A stretch of DNA of 51,814 nucleotides from Lysinibacillus sp. FJAT-14745 (GCF_001275675.1 NZ_LITM01000015.1:237010-288823), one strand, 5' to 3'; positions 8,936-18,175 are shown, numbered from the stretch's first letter. Numbers and translations are program-made. Notes: generated from the letters alone by a model not told the origin.

Positions 8936-9854
8936 TGAACGATCACAAACGAATGCACATATATTACAAGTACAGCTGTTGAATATGTTGGAGCAATCTG
9001 GGAAAGAAAATGAATACATTGATCATTGGGAAGCGGTGTTGGATATTTGTGCCTCGAAGGAAGAGTACTTGATCTTTTATGAGTCGATTCGTGTCAATCC
9101 ACTTATCGAATATCTACTCTTTTCTAATAATAATAGTAACGCTCTTCATGCTACTTTACGTGCGGTTCGAGAAAACGCTCGTGTAACTCGAGATAGCATC
9201 CCGATTGAGCTTTGGGAATTGCAAAATGCCTTTTATTTATCCTTACAGCAAGAAATTTTGGGACGTGAAAGACCAATTCCACTAATCGTACTTAACTCTT
9301 TTTTGCAAAATATTCGACAGACTTCTTTGACGGTTACAGGGCTTATCGAAGGCTCGATGGATCGAGATTTACCCTTTTATTTCATACAAGTTGGAAAATG
9401 GTTAGAACGTGCAGAAAAGACAATTCGTATGACTTTAATTATACTGGAGCAACATAAGGAAATAGCCATCTCCTTAATAGAAGCGGACGGATCATTTTTA
9501 CTCGATTTATCAGGGGCAACGGAGTCTTATTTGCAAAAGCATCGCCAAACCAATTTACTTTGCGCTATTCAATATTTATTACATGATAAGCATTTCCCTC
9601 GTTCGGTGATGTTTTGCTTACAAAAATTAGAAGAAGCATTTAGTTGTTTAGAAAACGATCCTCTTTCAGCAAGATTTTTAGAGCTTCATACCCCATTAAA
9701 GAGTTTATTATTTGCCATGATGAATGTAGACTTATGGAATATTACCTTAGAGGAAACTATTCTGTTAATGGAGGAAAGATTGTGTCAATGTATTGATTTT
9801 GGCCATACATTTGCTACAATTTATCATTTATATGAACCCAGCGTACAACCTTGA
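8889..9854 (+). CDS. alpha-E domain protein (DUF403 type)
   Basis: 321 aa, almost wholly helical. The characteristic opening MLSRVADALYWMARYSERSQ is present, followed by the helical alpha-E repeats with many conserved Arg and Glu residues (for example KWLERAEKTIRMT). The family always travels with the permuted ATP-grasp protein and is thought to act with it in a peptide-bond-forming system; no activity is proven. AAAGGAGG lies just upstream of the start, inside the end of the previous gene. Confidence 0.86.
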   Translation: MLSRVADALYWMARYSERSQTNAHILQVQLLNMLEQSGKENEYIDHWEAVLDICASKEEYLIFYESIRVNPLIEYLLFSNNNSNALHATLRAVRENARVTRDSIPIELWELQNAFYLSLQQEILGRERPIPLIVLNSFLQNIRQTSLTVTGLIEGSMDRDLPFYFIQVGKWLERAEKTIRMTLIILEQHKEIAISLIEADGSFLLDLSGATESYLQKHRQTNLLCAIQYLLHDKHFPRSVMFCLQKLEEAFSCLENDPLSARFLELHTPLKSLLFAMMNVDLWNITLEETILLMEERLCQCIDFGHTFATIYHLYEPSVQP

Positions 9855-9915
9855 AAGGAATCAACTACAGCTCCCTTTCAACAAGCAAGTCAGTAATCCA
9901 AAGGAAGCGGACACA

Positions 9916-10770
9916 ATGAAATTTGAAATTCAACATACTAATATTTTTCAATATGAGTCTGAAGTCGATCAAAGCTTAAATACAATCCGCTTAAAGCCAA
10001 GGGGCGATGAGCGTCAGCGCTTATTATCCTATCAAATTGCCATTACTCCGTCGTCTTTAACGCGTGAGCATACAGATATTTGGGGCAATACGGTTGGCAC
10101 TTTTTATATACCTGAGCAGCACCAAGAGCTAGAAATTGAAACGACCTCAATTGTCAGCATTCAACGTGCACCATTTATTCATCGCATTCAATATTCACCA
10201 GAGATGCAGACAATTTTTCACTCGCAACTGTTTTATGAGCATTATTTGCCCTATTTAAAGTCTACACACTTTACGTATATGACAGAAAATCAGTTAGAGG
10301 AAGTTTATCATGCAATTGGTCATGCTGAAAATCCTGTACTATTTTCATTAAATTTAATGCAATATTTATACTCGACTTTTGAATATGTTCCTGGTGCAAC
10401 CAATGTTACGACAACGGCAAGTGAAGCATTCGCCCAAAAGCGAGGTGTTTGTCAGGATTTCACACATGCCATGCTTGCGGTGCTAAGAGCTAAAGGAATT
10501 CCAGCGCGTTATGTTAGCGGTTATTTATATGTCGACGAAAACTCTGCCTTGGTCGGTGATATTGCAACCCACGCTTGGGTAGAAGTCATGATACCAGGAA
10601 TCGGCTGGATTGGTCTTGATCCAACTAATAATGTAGAAGTATTAGAAAATCACATTATTTTATGCATTGGCCGTGATTATTCCGATATAAGCCCTGTTGA
10701 AGGTGTTTATTCCGGTGGAAAGCATGATTTAAAAGTCAAAGTGAGTGTCAAAGCATTAAGTCATTTGTAA
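9916..10770 (+). CDS. transglutaminase-like cysteine peptidase-fold protein
   Basis: 284 aa from the ATG at 9916, which has AAGGAAG upstream. Upstream in-frame ATGs at 9793 and 9832 would put the start inside the previous gene and add unlike sequence. The N-terminal beta-rich domain (about 1-100) precedes the papain-like core with the catalytic triad C179 (KRGVCQDFTHAML), H219 (IATHAWVEV) and D235 (WIGLDPTNN). Third gene of the ATP-grasp / alpha-E / transglutaminase cassette. It may cleave or rearrange the amide made by the ATP-grasp partner. That role is inferred from conserved neighbourhood, not shown. Confidence 0.88.
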   Translation: MKFEIQHTNIFQYESEVDQSLNTIRLKPRGDERQRLLSYQIAITPSSLTREHTDIWGNTVGTFYIPEQHQELEIETTSIVSIQRAPFIHRIQYSPEMQTIFHSQLFYEHYLPYLKSTHFTYMTENQLEEVYHAIGHAENPVLFSLNLMQYLYSTFEYVPGATNVTTTASEAFAQKRGVCQDFTHAMLAVLRAKGIPARYVSGYLYVDENSALVGDIATHAWVEVMIPGIGWIGLDPTNNVEVLENHIILCIGRDYSDISPVEGVYSGGKHDLKVKVSVKALSHL

Positions 10771-10796
10771 TAAAGCTTGCAATGTTTTAAATATAA

Positions 10797-10840
10797 CCCC
10801 TGATTTTTCTACGCTAAGCAGAAGAATCAGGGGTTTTATT
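10797..10840 (+). terminator. terminator of the ATP-grasp cassette
   Basis: CCCCTGATT pairs with AATCAGGGG and is followed by TTTTATT on the plus strand, 27 bp after the transglutaminase-like gene. Confidence 0.85.
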
Positions 10841-10884
10841 AAGATCTATTGTTTTCGGATCTTAACGAATTTACCAAAAGAATT

Positions 10885-11538
10885 CTAATTCTTGTAACTC
10901 AAATACTCATCAAGCCCTTTTTTTCGCAGTTTACATGCTGGGCATTCCCCACAGCCATCAGCTATTATACCGTTATAGCAAGTCAACGTTCTTTCCCGAA
11001 CAAATTCAAGTGCCCTAAATTGATCAGCAAGCTCCCATGTCTGTGCCTTATTTAACCACATCAATGGTGTATCAATCACAAAGGAATCATCCATCGATAA
11101 ATTTAACGTTACATTCAAGGATTTAATAAAAACATCTCGGCAATCTGGATATCCGCTAAAATCCGTTTCACAAACGCCAGTTACAATATGCTTAGCTCCT
11201 ACTTGGCTCGCTAAAACGCCCGCAAATGAAAGAAAGAGAAGATTTCGGCCAGGTACAAAAGTCGATGGAAGCTCACCATTATCTCCGTCTTCTACCTTTA
11301 TGTCTTGTCGTGTCAACGCATTCGGAGCAAGCTGATTCAGGAGTGACATATCAAGAATGTGATGCTTAACACCGAGCTCAACTGCTATCTCCTTCGCACA
11401 TTCAATTTCAAGACGATGCCTTTGACCATAATCAAAAGTTACTGCCTCAACCTCTTCAAAACGTTCTTTTGCCCAGAACAAACAGGTTGTACTGTCCTGA
11501 CCTCCACTAAATACAACAATTGCTTTTTCCTGCTTCAT
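10885..11538 (-). CDS. queC: 7-cyano-7-deazaguanine synthase QueC
   Basis: 217 aa. It converts 7-carboxy-7-deazaguanine, ammonia and ATP to preQ0 in queuosine tRNA-modification synthesis. The N-type ATP pyrophosphatase P-loop SGGQDS is at residues 11-16, and the C-terminal zinc site is C187, C196, C199, C202 (CYNG...CGECPAC). Length is normal. Here queC stands alone, not next to queD/E/F. About 330 nt of leader precede it and include a preQ1-I riboswitch and terminator, so end product would shut it off by attenuation. The start is the ATG preceded by AAGGGAG. Confidence 0.95.
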   Translation of the reverse strand: MKQEKAIVVFSGGQDSTTCLFWAKERFEEVEAVTFDYGQRHRLEIECAKEIAVELGVKHHILDMSLLNQLAPNALTRQDIKVEDGDNGELPSTFVPGRNLLFLSFAGVLASQVGAKHIVTGVCETDFSGYPDCRDVFIKSLNVTLNLSMDDSFVIDTPLMWLNKAQTWELADQFRALEFVRERTLTCYNGIIADGCGECPACKLRKKGLDEYLSYKN

Positions 11539-11628
11539 CTATAAAAACTCCCTTATATCGAAAAAACAGCACTCTAAGAAAAAGCGCTATTTTTTTCTTA
11601 GTTTTTAAACGAATATTGTGTACCTTGG

Positions 11629-11739
11629 TTACCCAATAATATTAAATCCTTCAACCTTCTTCACGGCTTTGGCCAAACATAAAAAAACCTCCTTGCCAAA
11701 TGTTTCCCAACACTTTTCAAGAGAGGCATTACCAATCAT
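11629..11739 (-). other. possible short coding remnant or leader ORFs in the queC 5' UTR
   Basis: Between the riboswitch terminator and queC there are two overlapping short frames. One is 36 codons (11739 to 11629) without a ribosome site. The other is 9 codons (ATG at 11680, stop at 11651) and has a perfect AAGGAGG seven bases upstream. The shorter could be a leader peptide, or both may be parts of a dispersed repeat. A second hairpin (CTAAGAAAAA / TTTTTCTTAG) lies at about 11575-11602. Function unknown. Confidence 0.3.
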
Positions 11740-11764
11740 TCTATTAAAACATAAGTAAAAACAT

Positions 11765-11795
11765 AAAAAAAAGCCACGTCCGATATGGACATGGC
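11765..11795 (-). terminator. attenuator terminator of the preQ1 leader
   Basis: On the minus strand GCCATGTCC pairs with GGACGTGGC and is followed by eight T. It starts 15 nt after the aptamer, the usual arrangement for premature termination when ligand is bound. Confidence 0.85.
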
Positions 11796-11809
11796 ATATT
11801 GTCATGTTT

Positions 11810-11847
11810 CCATAGTTTTTTATAGAGGGTATTTGCTATGAACCTCT
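11810..11847 (-). ncRNA. preQ1-I riboswitch aptamer
   Basis: The minus strand reads AGAGGTTCATAGC, a short A-rich loop, CCCTCT, then ATAAAAAACTATGG. This is the class I preQ1 layout: P1 AGAGG/CCTCT, an A-rich tail, and the pseudoknot P2. P2 here is CATAG/CTATG instead of the commoner CTAG/CTAG, so both strands have changed together, which supports the structure. It lies just after a strong promoter and before a terminator and queC, whose pathway makes preQ1-derived queuosine. Confidence 0.93.
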
Positions 11848-11879
11848 CCCGTTCTAGTCCGGGCATTCTTTTCATCAAT

Positions 11880-11908
11880 ATAATACATAAAATAGTATAA
11901 AACGTCAA
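11880..11908 (-). promoter_or_regulatory. sigma-A promoter of the queC leader
   Basis: TTGACG, 17-bp spacer, TATTAT on the minus strand. Transcription would start near 11872, about 25 nt before the preQ1 aptamer. Confidence 0.82.
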
Positions 11909-12046
11909 ATTGATTTTTTATAAAATCTTCCCATGAATGCTTCTCTGGAAAAAATGATTGTTATATTGCCCTATATTTTAGCATACTAAACATTTTGCTG
12001 AGATTAGATTCATTAATATTTTGAGGATATATATAGTCACATTACC

Positions 12047-13921
12047 TCAATAAATCACTATTCCATTGTCTAGAACTGATTTATTTTGCACCTGATTTCC
12101 TAAAATATATAGCTTTTTCAAATTGGGCAAATTCACCAAAGGCTCTACATTCGAAATAGCGTTATTTTCCAAATGAAGCACCTCGATTTGTTGCCAATTT
12201 TCCATAAAATTTAACGATTGTAATGAACTATTTTGTATAGTGAATGAACGCAGAGCTGAAAAGCCAGCAAAGTAAGGCATAACCTTATCAACTTCATGCA
12301 CCCAGTCACCATTACCTATTCTGAGGGATACATTATTCAAAGTTAAATTTTCCAGTATGTTGTTGTTAAATGAATTTTGACTATTAATTTGAAACTTACA
12401 CTCATTACAATTTAACGTTTTTACATGCTGTAAATTGAATAATTCACTCGTCTCTTCATAAAAAGTTGTTTCATTTAAATTTATTGTTTGCAGATTTGGC
12501 AGACGATTTAAAGAACGGATGCCTATAAAATCGCCAGACTCCACTGCTGTAAGTAGTTCTAGCTGTGGGTATTTCAGTAATTGTGCTCCATTCAAATACG
12601 ACTGCCCCCTACTTATATCAACAGTTAACTCTTTTAAAGCAGGTGCCTCTAACTTGGGTAGGAAAGTACTTTCTAATTCCGCTTTTTTTAAATGGGGTGC
12701 TACAATCGATGATACTTTTCCACTATAACCATTTATCGATAAATCGGTCAGTGAAGTCAGGCTGGTCACAATATCAAGCAATTCTAATTTATAAAGAGAA
12801 GCTAAACGCAGCTTTGTCAATGAAGACTTATTTCTAAGGCGCTCTAGATTCGTAATATCCATATTTTCAAGATCAAGTGATTGCAGGTTGGGCATGTTTT
12901 GAATAAAATCAAGCGTTTTTAAATTTTTTACCGCTGTAAGCTTCAATTCTTGTAATTGATTCAGTGAATAGAACGAGCTAAAATCTGTCGCTTCACTCAA
13001 ATCTATTGTTAAAGACTCTAAATTAGTTAATGAAGATAACCACTTCAAATCATTGGCAGATCTTAAAGACAATGATTTTAATGGCAGTTTATTCAGAAGA
13101 GGGAAATCTGTAACCGTCTCGGTGTGATACGAAATTTCAAGTGATTGAAGATTAGGAAACTCTAATAATAAAGCAAGTTCATCATTACTTCGAATTTGGA
13201 TAGAGAGCTCTACAACATTAGACTTATCGCTAAAATAGTCAGCAATTTTACTAAATGATTCATTAAAGCTACCTGTATAGCTTTTTAAACCTTTCAGATG
13301 TCGGAAGCTTACTTTTTCACTTTGTGATATTTCATAATCACCCATCAAATTCAATACCGTCAGACCAGAAAAGGCTTCAAAATCTTTTTGTTCGATTTTT
13401 TGTGTATTTAATAACTTATCCATCATAATATAGTTAGAAATTTTGGCTTGCTTATTTGTAAACGGATCGTCAAGACTGTAATCAAAATGCCATTGATCTT
13501 CAGAATAGTATGCCTTTAAATAGCGGATACTTGCGATTTCTTCTTTAGTTGGCATTGCTTCACCTTTATCAAAAATATCTTTTAAAAAGAATAAAAGAAC
13601 TTCGCTTTCAGGCATTTTCCGAACAGGTAGGTCCTCATGGTTACCATATTCTGTTTGATTGCCGCTCAAAAGAAAATAGCCAAGGAATACACAAAGGATG
13701 ACAATCGGTAGCATGAAAAGCGCTTTTAAATTCGTTTTTGGACGTGTAGCTTTATTAGCAGAAGTTGTACCGTAATAATTATTAATCGTCTGATCAACAT
13801 AATAAACTTTATTCTCTTTCAACATTATTTCAGTTTCACAAAAAGGACATTTGAATGATTGTTCTTCTTTATATTCAATTTTCCCATTACAATTCGGACA
13901 ATTTAATGTCATGAATTCCAC
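12047..13921 (-). CDS. membrane-anchored leucine-rich-repeat protein with N-terminal zinc ribbon
   Basis: About 624 aa. A zinc ribbon (two CxxC pairs, CPNC and CPFC, within the first 30 residues) is followed by one membrane segment (about 67-86). The long outer part contains many leucine-rich repeats of the form LxxLxLxxN/SxLxxL (about 180-620). The topology suggests a cytoplasmic zinc ribbon and an extracellular LRR surface for protein contact. The partner is unknown. The GTG at 13921 is preceded by GGGGAGG at proper spacing. A TTG at 13927 sits too close to that site. No obvious operon partner. Confidence 0.82.
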   Translation of the reverse strand: MEFMTLNCPNCNGKIEYKEEQSFKCPFCETEIMLKENKVYYVDQTINNYYGTTSANKATRPKTNLKALFMLPIVILCVFLGYFLLSGNQTEYGNHEDLPVRKMPESEVLLFFLKDIFDKGEAMPTKEEIASIRYLKAYYSEDQWHFDYSLDDPFTNKQAKISNYIMMDKLLNTQKIEQKDFEAFSGLTVLNLMGDYEISQSEKVSFRHLKGLKSYTGSFNESFSKIADYFSDKSNVVELSIQIRSNDELALLLEFPNLQSLEISYHTETVTDFPLLNKLPLKSLSLRSANDLKWLSSLTNLESLTIDLSEATDFSSFYSLNQLQELKLTAVKNLKTLDFIQNMPNLQSLDLENMDITNLERLRNKSSLTKLRLASLYKLELLDIVTSLTSLTDLSINGYSGKVSSIVAPHLKKAELESTFLPKLEAPALKELTVDISRGQSYLNGAQLLKYPQLELLTAVESGDFIGIRSLNRLPNLQTINLNETTFYEETSELFNLQHVKTLNCNECKFQINSQNSFNNNILENLTLNNVSLRIGNGDWVHEVDKVMPYFAGFSALRSFTIQNSSLQSLNFMENWQQIEVLHLENNAISNVEPLVNLPNLKKLYILGNQVQNKSVLDNGIVIY

Positions 13922-13927
13922 TGGCAA

Positions 13928-14218
13928 TCCCCTCCCCAGCTCTTTTCAATTAAGCTTAGTTGTCAGAAAAATAAATGTCAATATTTCTATTAAATACTAA
14001 TTATCTTCCACCTTTAGACCTACAACAAAAAAAGTCGCCCAAGAGGCGACTTTTTTGTGTTTATTCACTTTTTTAGACAATAAGTTTAAACTTCTGTTTA
14101 CGATTCTGACGAACTACTTGCATTGCAAAGCGAGTTCCTGGACGAAAACTAGTTGTTCCGTCGAAAGGAATCCGAATAAGTCACTTTCACAACCAATAAA
14201 AGTGCTAACGTTTATTGG
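13928..14218. other. intergenic region 3' of speE
   Basis: It contains the terminator at 14027-14056. Between that and the speE stop, the minus strand has an open stretch of about 35 codons ending ...RKQKFKLIV that looks somewhat protein-like but has no start or ribosome site. It could be a remnant or part of a dispersed repeat. I do not call a gene. Confidence 0.4.
14027..14056. terminator. bidirectional terminator after the polyamine operon
   Basis: AGTCGCC / GGCGACT stem with A and T runs on both sides. It would end the metK-speA-speD-speE transcript. Confidence 0.8.
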
Positions 14219-15073
14219 TTATTCATCACGATCAAGTGCCTCTTTCACAAATGTAGGAAGTGCGAATGCACCAACGTGTAAGTCTGTATTGTAATATTTC
14301 GTTTTTAGACCAAATTTGTCCCAAGCATCTACTTGAATATCTTTAATTGGATGTAATGCTTTTGAAGCAAATCCGAATAGCCAGTGTCCCGATGGATATG
14401 TTGGCATATGGAATTGATAGACGCTTGCGATTGGGAAAATACCTTTAATTTTTTTATGTGCTTTACGCATGTTTTCTGCATACTCCGCGAAGTATGGTGA
14501 TTCGTGTTGGTTAATTAGAATTCCTTTTTCATTTAATATACGGTAACATTCTTTATAGAAAGCTGTTGTAAATAAACCTTCACCGACTGAAATTGGATCA
14601 GTAGAATCTACTAATATTAAATCGAATGATTGATCAGCTGCGTTTTGAACGTAAGCTAAGCCATCATCGAAAATCATTTCCATGCGTGGATCTTCTTCGA
14701 CACCAGCAGCTGTAATTGGAAGGTATTTTTGGCATAAACGGAATACTAACTCATCGATTTCAACCATTACTACTTTTTCTACTGATTCGTAACGTAGTAC
14801 TTCACGAGCAGTACCACCATCACCACCACCGATAATTAATACTTTTTTTATATCTGGGTTGGTAGCGAATGCTGGGTGCGTAATCATATCGTGATAAACG
14901 AACTCATCTTTTTCATTGACCATCATTAATTCGTCTAAAGTGAAGAAAGTACCAAACTCATCACCTTGATAAAAATCAATTTTTTGGAACGGCGATTGTT
15001 CACTATGAATTTTTTCGTTGTATCCGATTGAAAATTTACAGTGATCGCTCCATTGTTCTGTATACCATTTCAT
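14219..15073 (-). CDS. speE: spermidine synthase SpeE
   Basis: 284 aa, the normal length. It transfers the aminopropyl group of decarboxylated SAM to putrescine. Typical motifs are VLIIGGGDGGTAREVLRY (cofactor site), VEIDE, and LVDSTDPISVGEGLF, which holds the catalytic aspartate. The N-terminus MKWYTEQW is typical of the family. Its ATG overlaps the speD stop (TAATG), so translation is coupled. Last gene of the metK-speA-speD-speE unit. Confidence 0.96.
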   Translation of the reverse strand: MKWYTEQWSDHCKFSIGYNEKIHSEQSPFQKIDFYQGDEFGTFFTLDELMMVNEKDEFVYHDMITHPAFATNPDIKKVLIIGGGDGGTAREVLRYESVEKVVMVEIDELVFRLCQKYLPITAAGVEEDPRMEMIFDDGLAYVQNAADQSFDLILVDSTDPISVGEGLFTTAFYKECYRILNEKGILINQHESPYFAEYAENMRKAHKKIKGIFPIASVYQFHMPTYPSGHWLFGFASKALHPIKDIQVDAWDKFGLKTKYYNTDLHVGAFALPTFVKEALDRDE

Positions 15074-15507
15074 TAAATCACGTCCTCTAATACTTCTGGT
15101 TTCACTAGAATTGTATCAATTTCTTGTTCTGCAAATTGGCGAATTTTATCTGCCATTCCACGAGGTACTTCAAATGATTCTGTCTTTTTCGCTTGCAGTT
15201 TTTGTTCTAAATATTCAGCTGCTTTCCAAGGACTTACTGAGTCGCCACAAGTGTAAACATCTACAGAAGCAAAGCCATATTCTGGCCAAGTATGAATCGT
15301 TAAATGTGATTCAGCTATAATTACTGCACCTGAAACACCATATGGGTTGAAATGATGGAAGCAAGATTCTACAATTGTTGCCCCAGAATAGTCTGCCGCC
15401 TCATTCATAAACTGCTCGATTAAAGCATTTTGCTCAATAATTTCACTTGGGCAACCATAAAATTCGATTAATACGTGTCTACCTAATGTTGATAATTCAA
15501 TGCTCAT
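15073..15507 (-). CDS. speD: S-adenosylmethionine decarboxylase proenzyme SpeD
   Basis: 144 aa, of the short bacterial type but with a longer C-terminal tail than the roughly 125-aa standard. The self-cleavage site is E66-S67 in AESHLTIHTWPEYGFA. S67 becomes the pyruvoyl group, and H72 and C87 (VYTCGDS) complete the active site. It supplies decarboxylated SAM for SpeE. Its ATG overlaps the speA stop by 4 bp (ATGA), and its stop overlaps the speE start. Confidence 0.95.
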   Translation of the reverse strand: MSIELSTLGRHVLIEFYGCPSEIIEQNALIEQFMNEAADYSGATIVESCFHHFNPYGVSGAVIIAESHLTIHTWPEYGFASVDVYTCGDSVSPWKAAEYLEQKLQAKKTESFEVPRGMADKIRQFAEQEIDTILVKPEVLEDVI

Positions 15508-16943
15508 TTATCTATCTCCCTTACGACTGTTATATAATTTTCTTCTTTCGTTTCGAACAGAACATTTCCAAAATTAAGAAAATAGAAGTTATATAATTCT
15601 ACTACTTCCTCTGAAATAACTTCTCCGGGGATCACTAGTGGTATTCCCGGTGGATAAATCATTAATGAATCTGCACTAATTCGACCTACTGCATCATAAA
15701 TTAAAATTGTTTCTGTTTCTGCATGACACGCCTGTTGCGGTGTCATTGCTAATCTATTTATTTGATTCGCTGTCACATAAGCTGACTGAATCGCATCTTT
15801 TTTAGCGTGATTAAGTTCTATATCTTTTAACGCATGTACTAATTTACCGATTGTTTCATTCGTATCAACATGGCTAATGACTGCCATTATGACATATCCT
15901 TCAGCAAGTTCTAATTGAATTCCATACTGTTGTTTCAATATTGTGTAAACTTCGAAACCAGTTAAACCGATATCGTTCACACGAATAACAAGTTTTGTCC
16001 AATCATAGGATTGATTGAAATTTTGTTGTACGTATTCAGCTTGTAGTACTTCATAGCGTGAATTATGTTCAATTTCTTCAATTGCCGCATTAACAATTGA
16101 CTTTAAATTGCTATAACGTTGCTGTCCAAACAGCGCTAAATCCCTTCTTGCTACATCTAAAGAACTCATTAATAAATAATTTGCACTCGTCGTTTGAAGC
16201 ATATTTAATACTTTTTGCAAATGCTTCGAATCGATTCGTTTTTCTTGTAGTAAAAGAAGCGAACTTTGCGTTAATGAACCCCCAGTTTTATGCATACTCA
16301 TCGTTACTGCATCTGCACCTGCACTAATCGCATCGTGTGCATCAGGTAAAAATGTTAAATGTGCTCCGTGTGCACTATCAACTATAACTGTTACATTTTG
16401 TTCATGTGCGAGTTGACAAATTTCTTGCAGTTTATTCATCGAACCAAAATATGTTGGATACGTCACAAGTAAAACTTTCGCTTGTGGATTTTCTGCAAGC
16501 GCCGATTTTACATGTTCAACTGAAATTCCGTGTGCAATACCAAAATGTTGATCAACTTCAGGTTGAATAAATACTGGTTTTGCTCCGCTTAATATAATGC
16601 CGTTCATAACTGATTTATGGCAATTACGAGGTACAATCAATGTATCTCCCTGTTTACATGTCGCTAAAATCATCGCCAGAATACCTACAGTAGTGCCATT
16701 TACTAAAAAGTAAGCGTAGTCTACATTAAATGCTTGTGCAGCTAATTGCTGAGCTTCTTTAATAACCGATTCCGGATGACTTAATAAATCAAGTTCCTTC
16801 ATCGAGTTTACGTCCATTCTTAATGTCATTTCTCCAAGCGCCCATTTTAATGGGTTTTCTTGTAGCCCCATTTTATGTCCGGGTACATCAAACGGCGTAA
16901 CTTCTTGTTTTGCATAATTGACTAAAGCTTCAAATAATGGCAT
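15504..16943 (-). CDS. speA: PLP-dependent Orn/Lys/Arg decarboxylase, SpeA-type
   Basis: 479 aa from the ATG at 16943. The family normally begins close to PLFEAL...FDVPGHKMG, which follows this ATG directly. A longer start at 17000, overlapping the metK stop as TAATG, is possible but has no ribosome site either. Fold-type I domain with PLP lysine in TMSMHKTGG (K219 here) and VDSAHGAH, which holds the PLP-binding Asp. Substrate by context: arginine, giving agmatine, or lysine/ornithine. Its place upstream of speD and speE makes a polyamine precursor role very likely. A hairpin lies between metK and this start. Confidence 0.88.
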   Translation of the reverse strand: MPLFEALVNYAKQEVTPFDVPGHKMGLQENPLKWALGEMTLRMDVNSMKELDLLSHPESVIKEAQQLAAQAFNVDYAYFLVNGTTVGILAMILATCKQGDTLIVPRNCHKSVMNGIILSGAKPVFIQPEVDQHFGIAHGISVEHVKSALAENPQAKVLLVTYPTYFGSMNKLQEICQLAHEQNVTVIVDSAHGAHLTFLPDAHDAISAGADAVTMSMHKTGGSLTQSSLLLLQEKRIDSKHLQKVLNMLQTTSANYLLMSSLDVARRDLALFGQQRYSNLKSIVNAAIEEIEHNSRYEVLQAEYVQQNFNQSYDWTKLVIRVNDIGLTGFEVYTILKQQYGIQLELAEGYVIMAVISHVDTNETIGKLVHALKDIELNHAKKDAIQSAYVTANQINRLAMTPQQACHAETETILIYDAVGRISADSLMIYPPGIPLVIPGEVISEEVVELYNFYFLNFGNVLFETKEENYITVVREIDK

Positions 16944-16951
16944 GCGGTCTT

Positions 16952-16981
16952 GAGTGACTAAAAAATTCTCTGTAGTCACTC
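16952..16981 (-). promoter_or_regulatory. inverted repeat between metK and speA
   Basis: GAGTGACTA and TAGTCACTC form a perfect 9-bp stem with a 12-nt loop. It ends nine bases before the chosen speA ATG, in the 56-nt gap after the metK stop. No T run follows, so it is more likely to affect RNA processing or ribosome access to speA than to terminate. No classical ribosome site is visible for speA. Confidence 0.5.
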
Positions 16982-16999
16982 GATCTTGCACGCACTGCA

Positions 17000-18175
17000 T
17001 TATTGACCAATAGCAACTGCTAAGAGTTGCTGTAATTCTGAAACTTTGTCTGTATTTTCCCAAGTTACGTTTACATCACTACGTCCAAAGTGACCATAAG
17101 CTGCAACTTGTTGATATTGCGGTTTACGTAGATTTAGCATGTTAATAATGCCTGTTGGTGTTAAGTCGAATAATTGACGAATCGCTATTAAAATGTCTTC
17201 TTTCGCTACTTTTTCTGTACCAAATGTTTCTAAAGCGATACTAATTGGTTCACTTACACCAATTGCATATGATAATTGAATTTCACATTTTTCTGCCAAG
17301 CCTGCTGCAACAATATTTTTCGCAACGTATCGCGCTGCGTAAGCCGCTGAACGGTCAACTTTTGTACAGTCTTTACCAGAGAATGCGCCACCACCATGAC
17401 GAGCTGCGCCGCCATAAGTATCAACAATAATCTTACGTCCTGTTAAACCTGCATCTCCGTGTGGTCCGCCTACAACGAAACGACCAGTAGGATTAATTAA
17501 AATGCGGAAGTCTTCATTCATACCAAATTGCTTTGCAACAGCTTTAATTACGTTTTCTGTAACGTAATCAATGAATGCTACTCGGTCAAAATCATCATCA
17601 TGTTGTATTGACATTAAAACAGTATCAATTTTAGGTTGCATACTATCTGAATAATCAATTGTTACTTGTGATTTCATATCTGGGCGAGCCCATTTAAATT
17701 GACCATTTTTGCGTTGCTCAGTTGCACGTTTTACAAGCATATGCGCCATTTCAATGGCTAAAGGCATATAGTTCTCAGTTTCATTAGTCGCAAAGCCGAA
17801 CATAATACCTTGGTCACCTGCACCAACTTCTTTTGTATCGCTAGAAGAATCAACACCCATTGCGATATCAGGAGATTGCGTGTGTACTAAAACTTGTACA
17901 TTGCAGTTATGACCATCAATGCCGAACTTATCATCTGTGTAACCAATGCTGATTAGGGTATCACGGGCAATTTTTTCGATATCTAGTTCTGCTTTTGTTG
18001 TGATCTCTCCACCAACAATTACTGTGTTTGTAGTTGTGAATACTTCACATGCCACACGAGATAGCGGATCTTGTAATAATGCTGCGTCTAATACTGCATC
18101 TGAAATTTGGTCTGCAATTTTATCTGGATGTCCTTCCGATACAGACTCCGATGTGAATAATATTTTTTCTGACAA
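17000..18175 (-). CDS. metK: S-adenosylmethionine synthase MetK
   Basis: 391 aa, full length. It makes SAM from methionine and ATP. Recognisable motifs are [32 protein letters not shown] (hexapeptide region), [16 protein letters not shown] (P-loop-like) and FGRSD near the end. The start codon is TTG with TAGGAG nine bases upstream. It heads the speA-speD-speE unit, linking SAM supply to polyamine synthesis. A long structured leader with a terminator lies upstream, so expression is probably set by attenuation. Confidence 0.96.
   Translation of the reverse strand: MSEKILFTSESVSEGHPDKIADQISDAVLDAALLQDPLSRVACEVFTTTNTVIVGGEITTKAELDIEKIARDTLISIGYTDDKFGIDGHNCNVQVLVHTQSPDIAMGVDSSSDTKEVGAGDQGIMFGFATNETENYMPLAIEMAHMLVKRATEQRKNGQFKWARPDMKSQVTIDYSDSMQPKIDTVLMSIQHDDDFDRVAFIDYVTENVIKAVAKQFGMNEDFRILINPTGRFVVGGPHGDAGLTGRKIIVDTYGGAARHGGGAFSGKDCTKVDRSAAYAARYVAKNIVAAGLAEKCEIQLSYAIGVSEPISIALETFGTEKVAKEDILIAIRQLFDLTPTGIINMLNLRKPQYQQVAAYGHFGRSDVNVTWENTDKVSELQQLLAVAIGQ

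Noticed and set aside
14055-14218. Gene fragment downstream of speE
   Set aside because: A 35-codon protein-like stretch has no start and no family I can name; repeat or chance cannot be ruled out.
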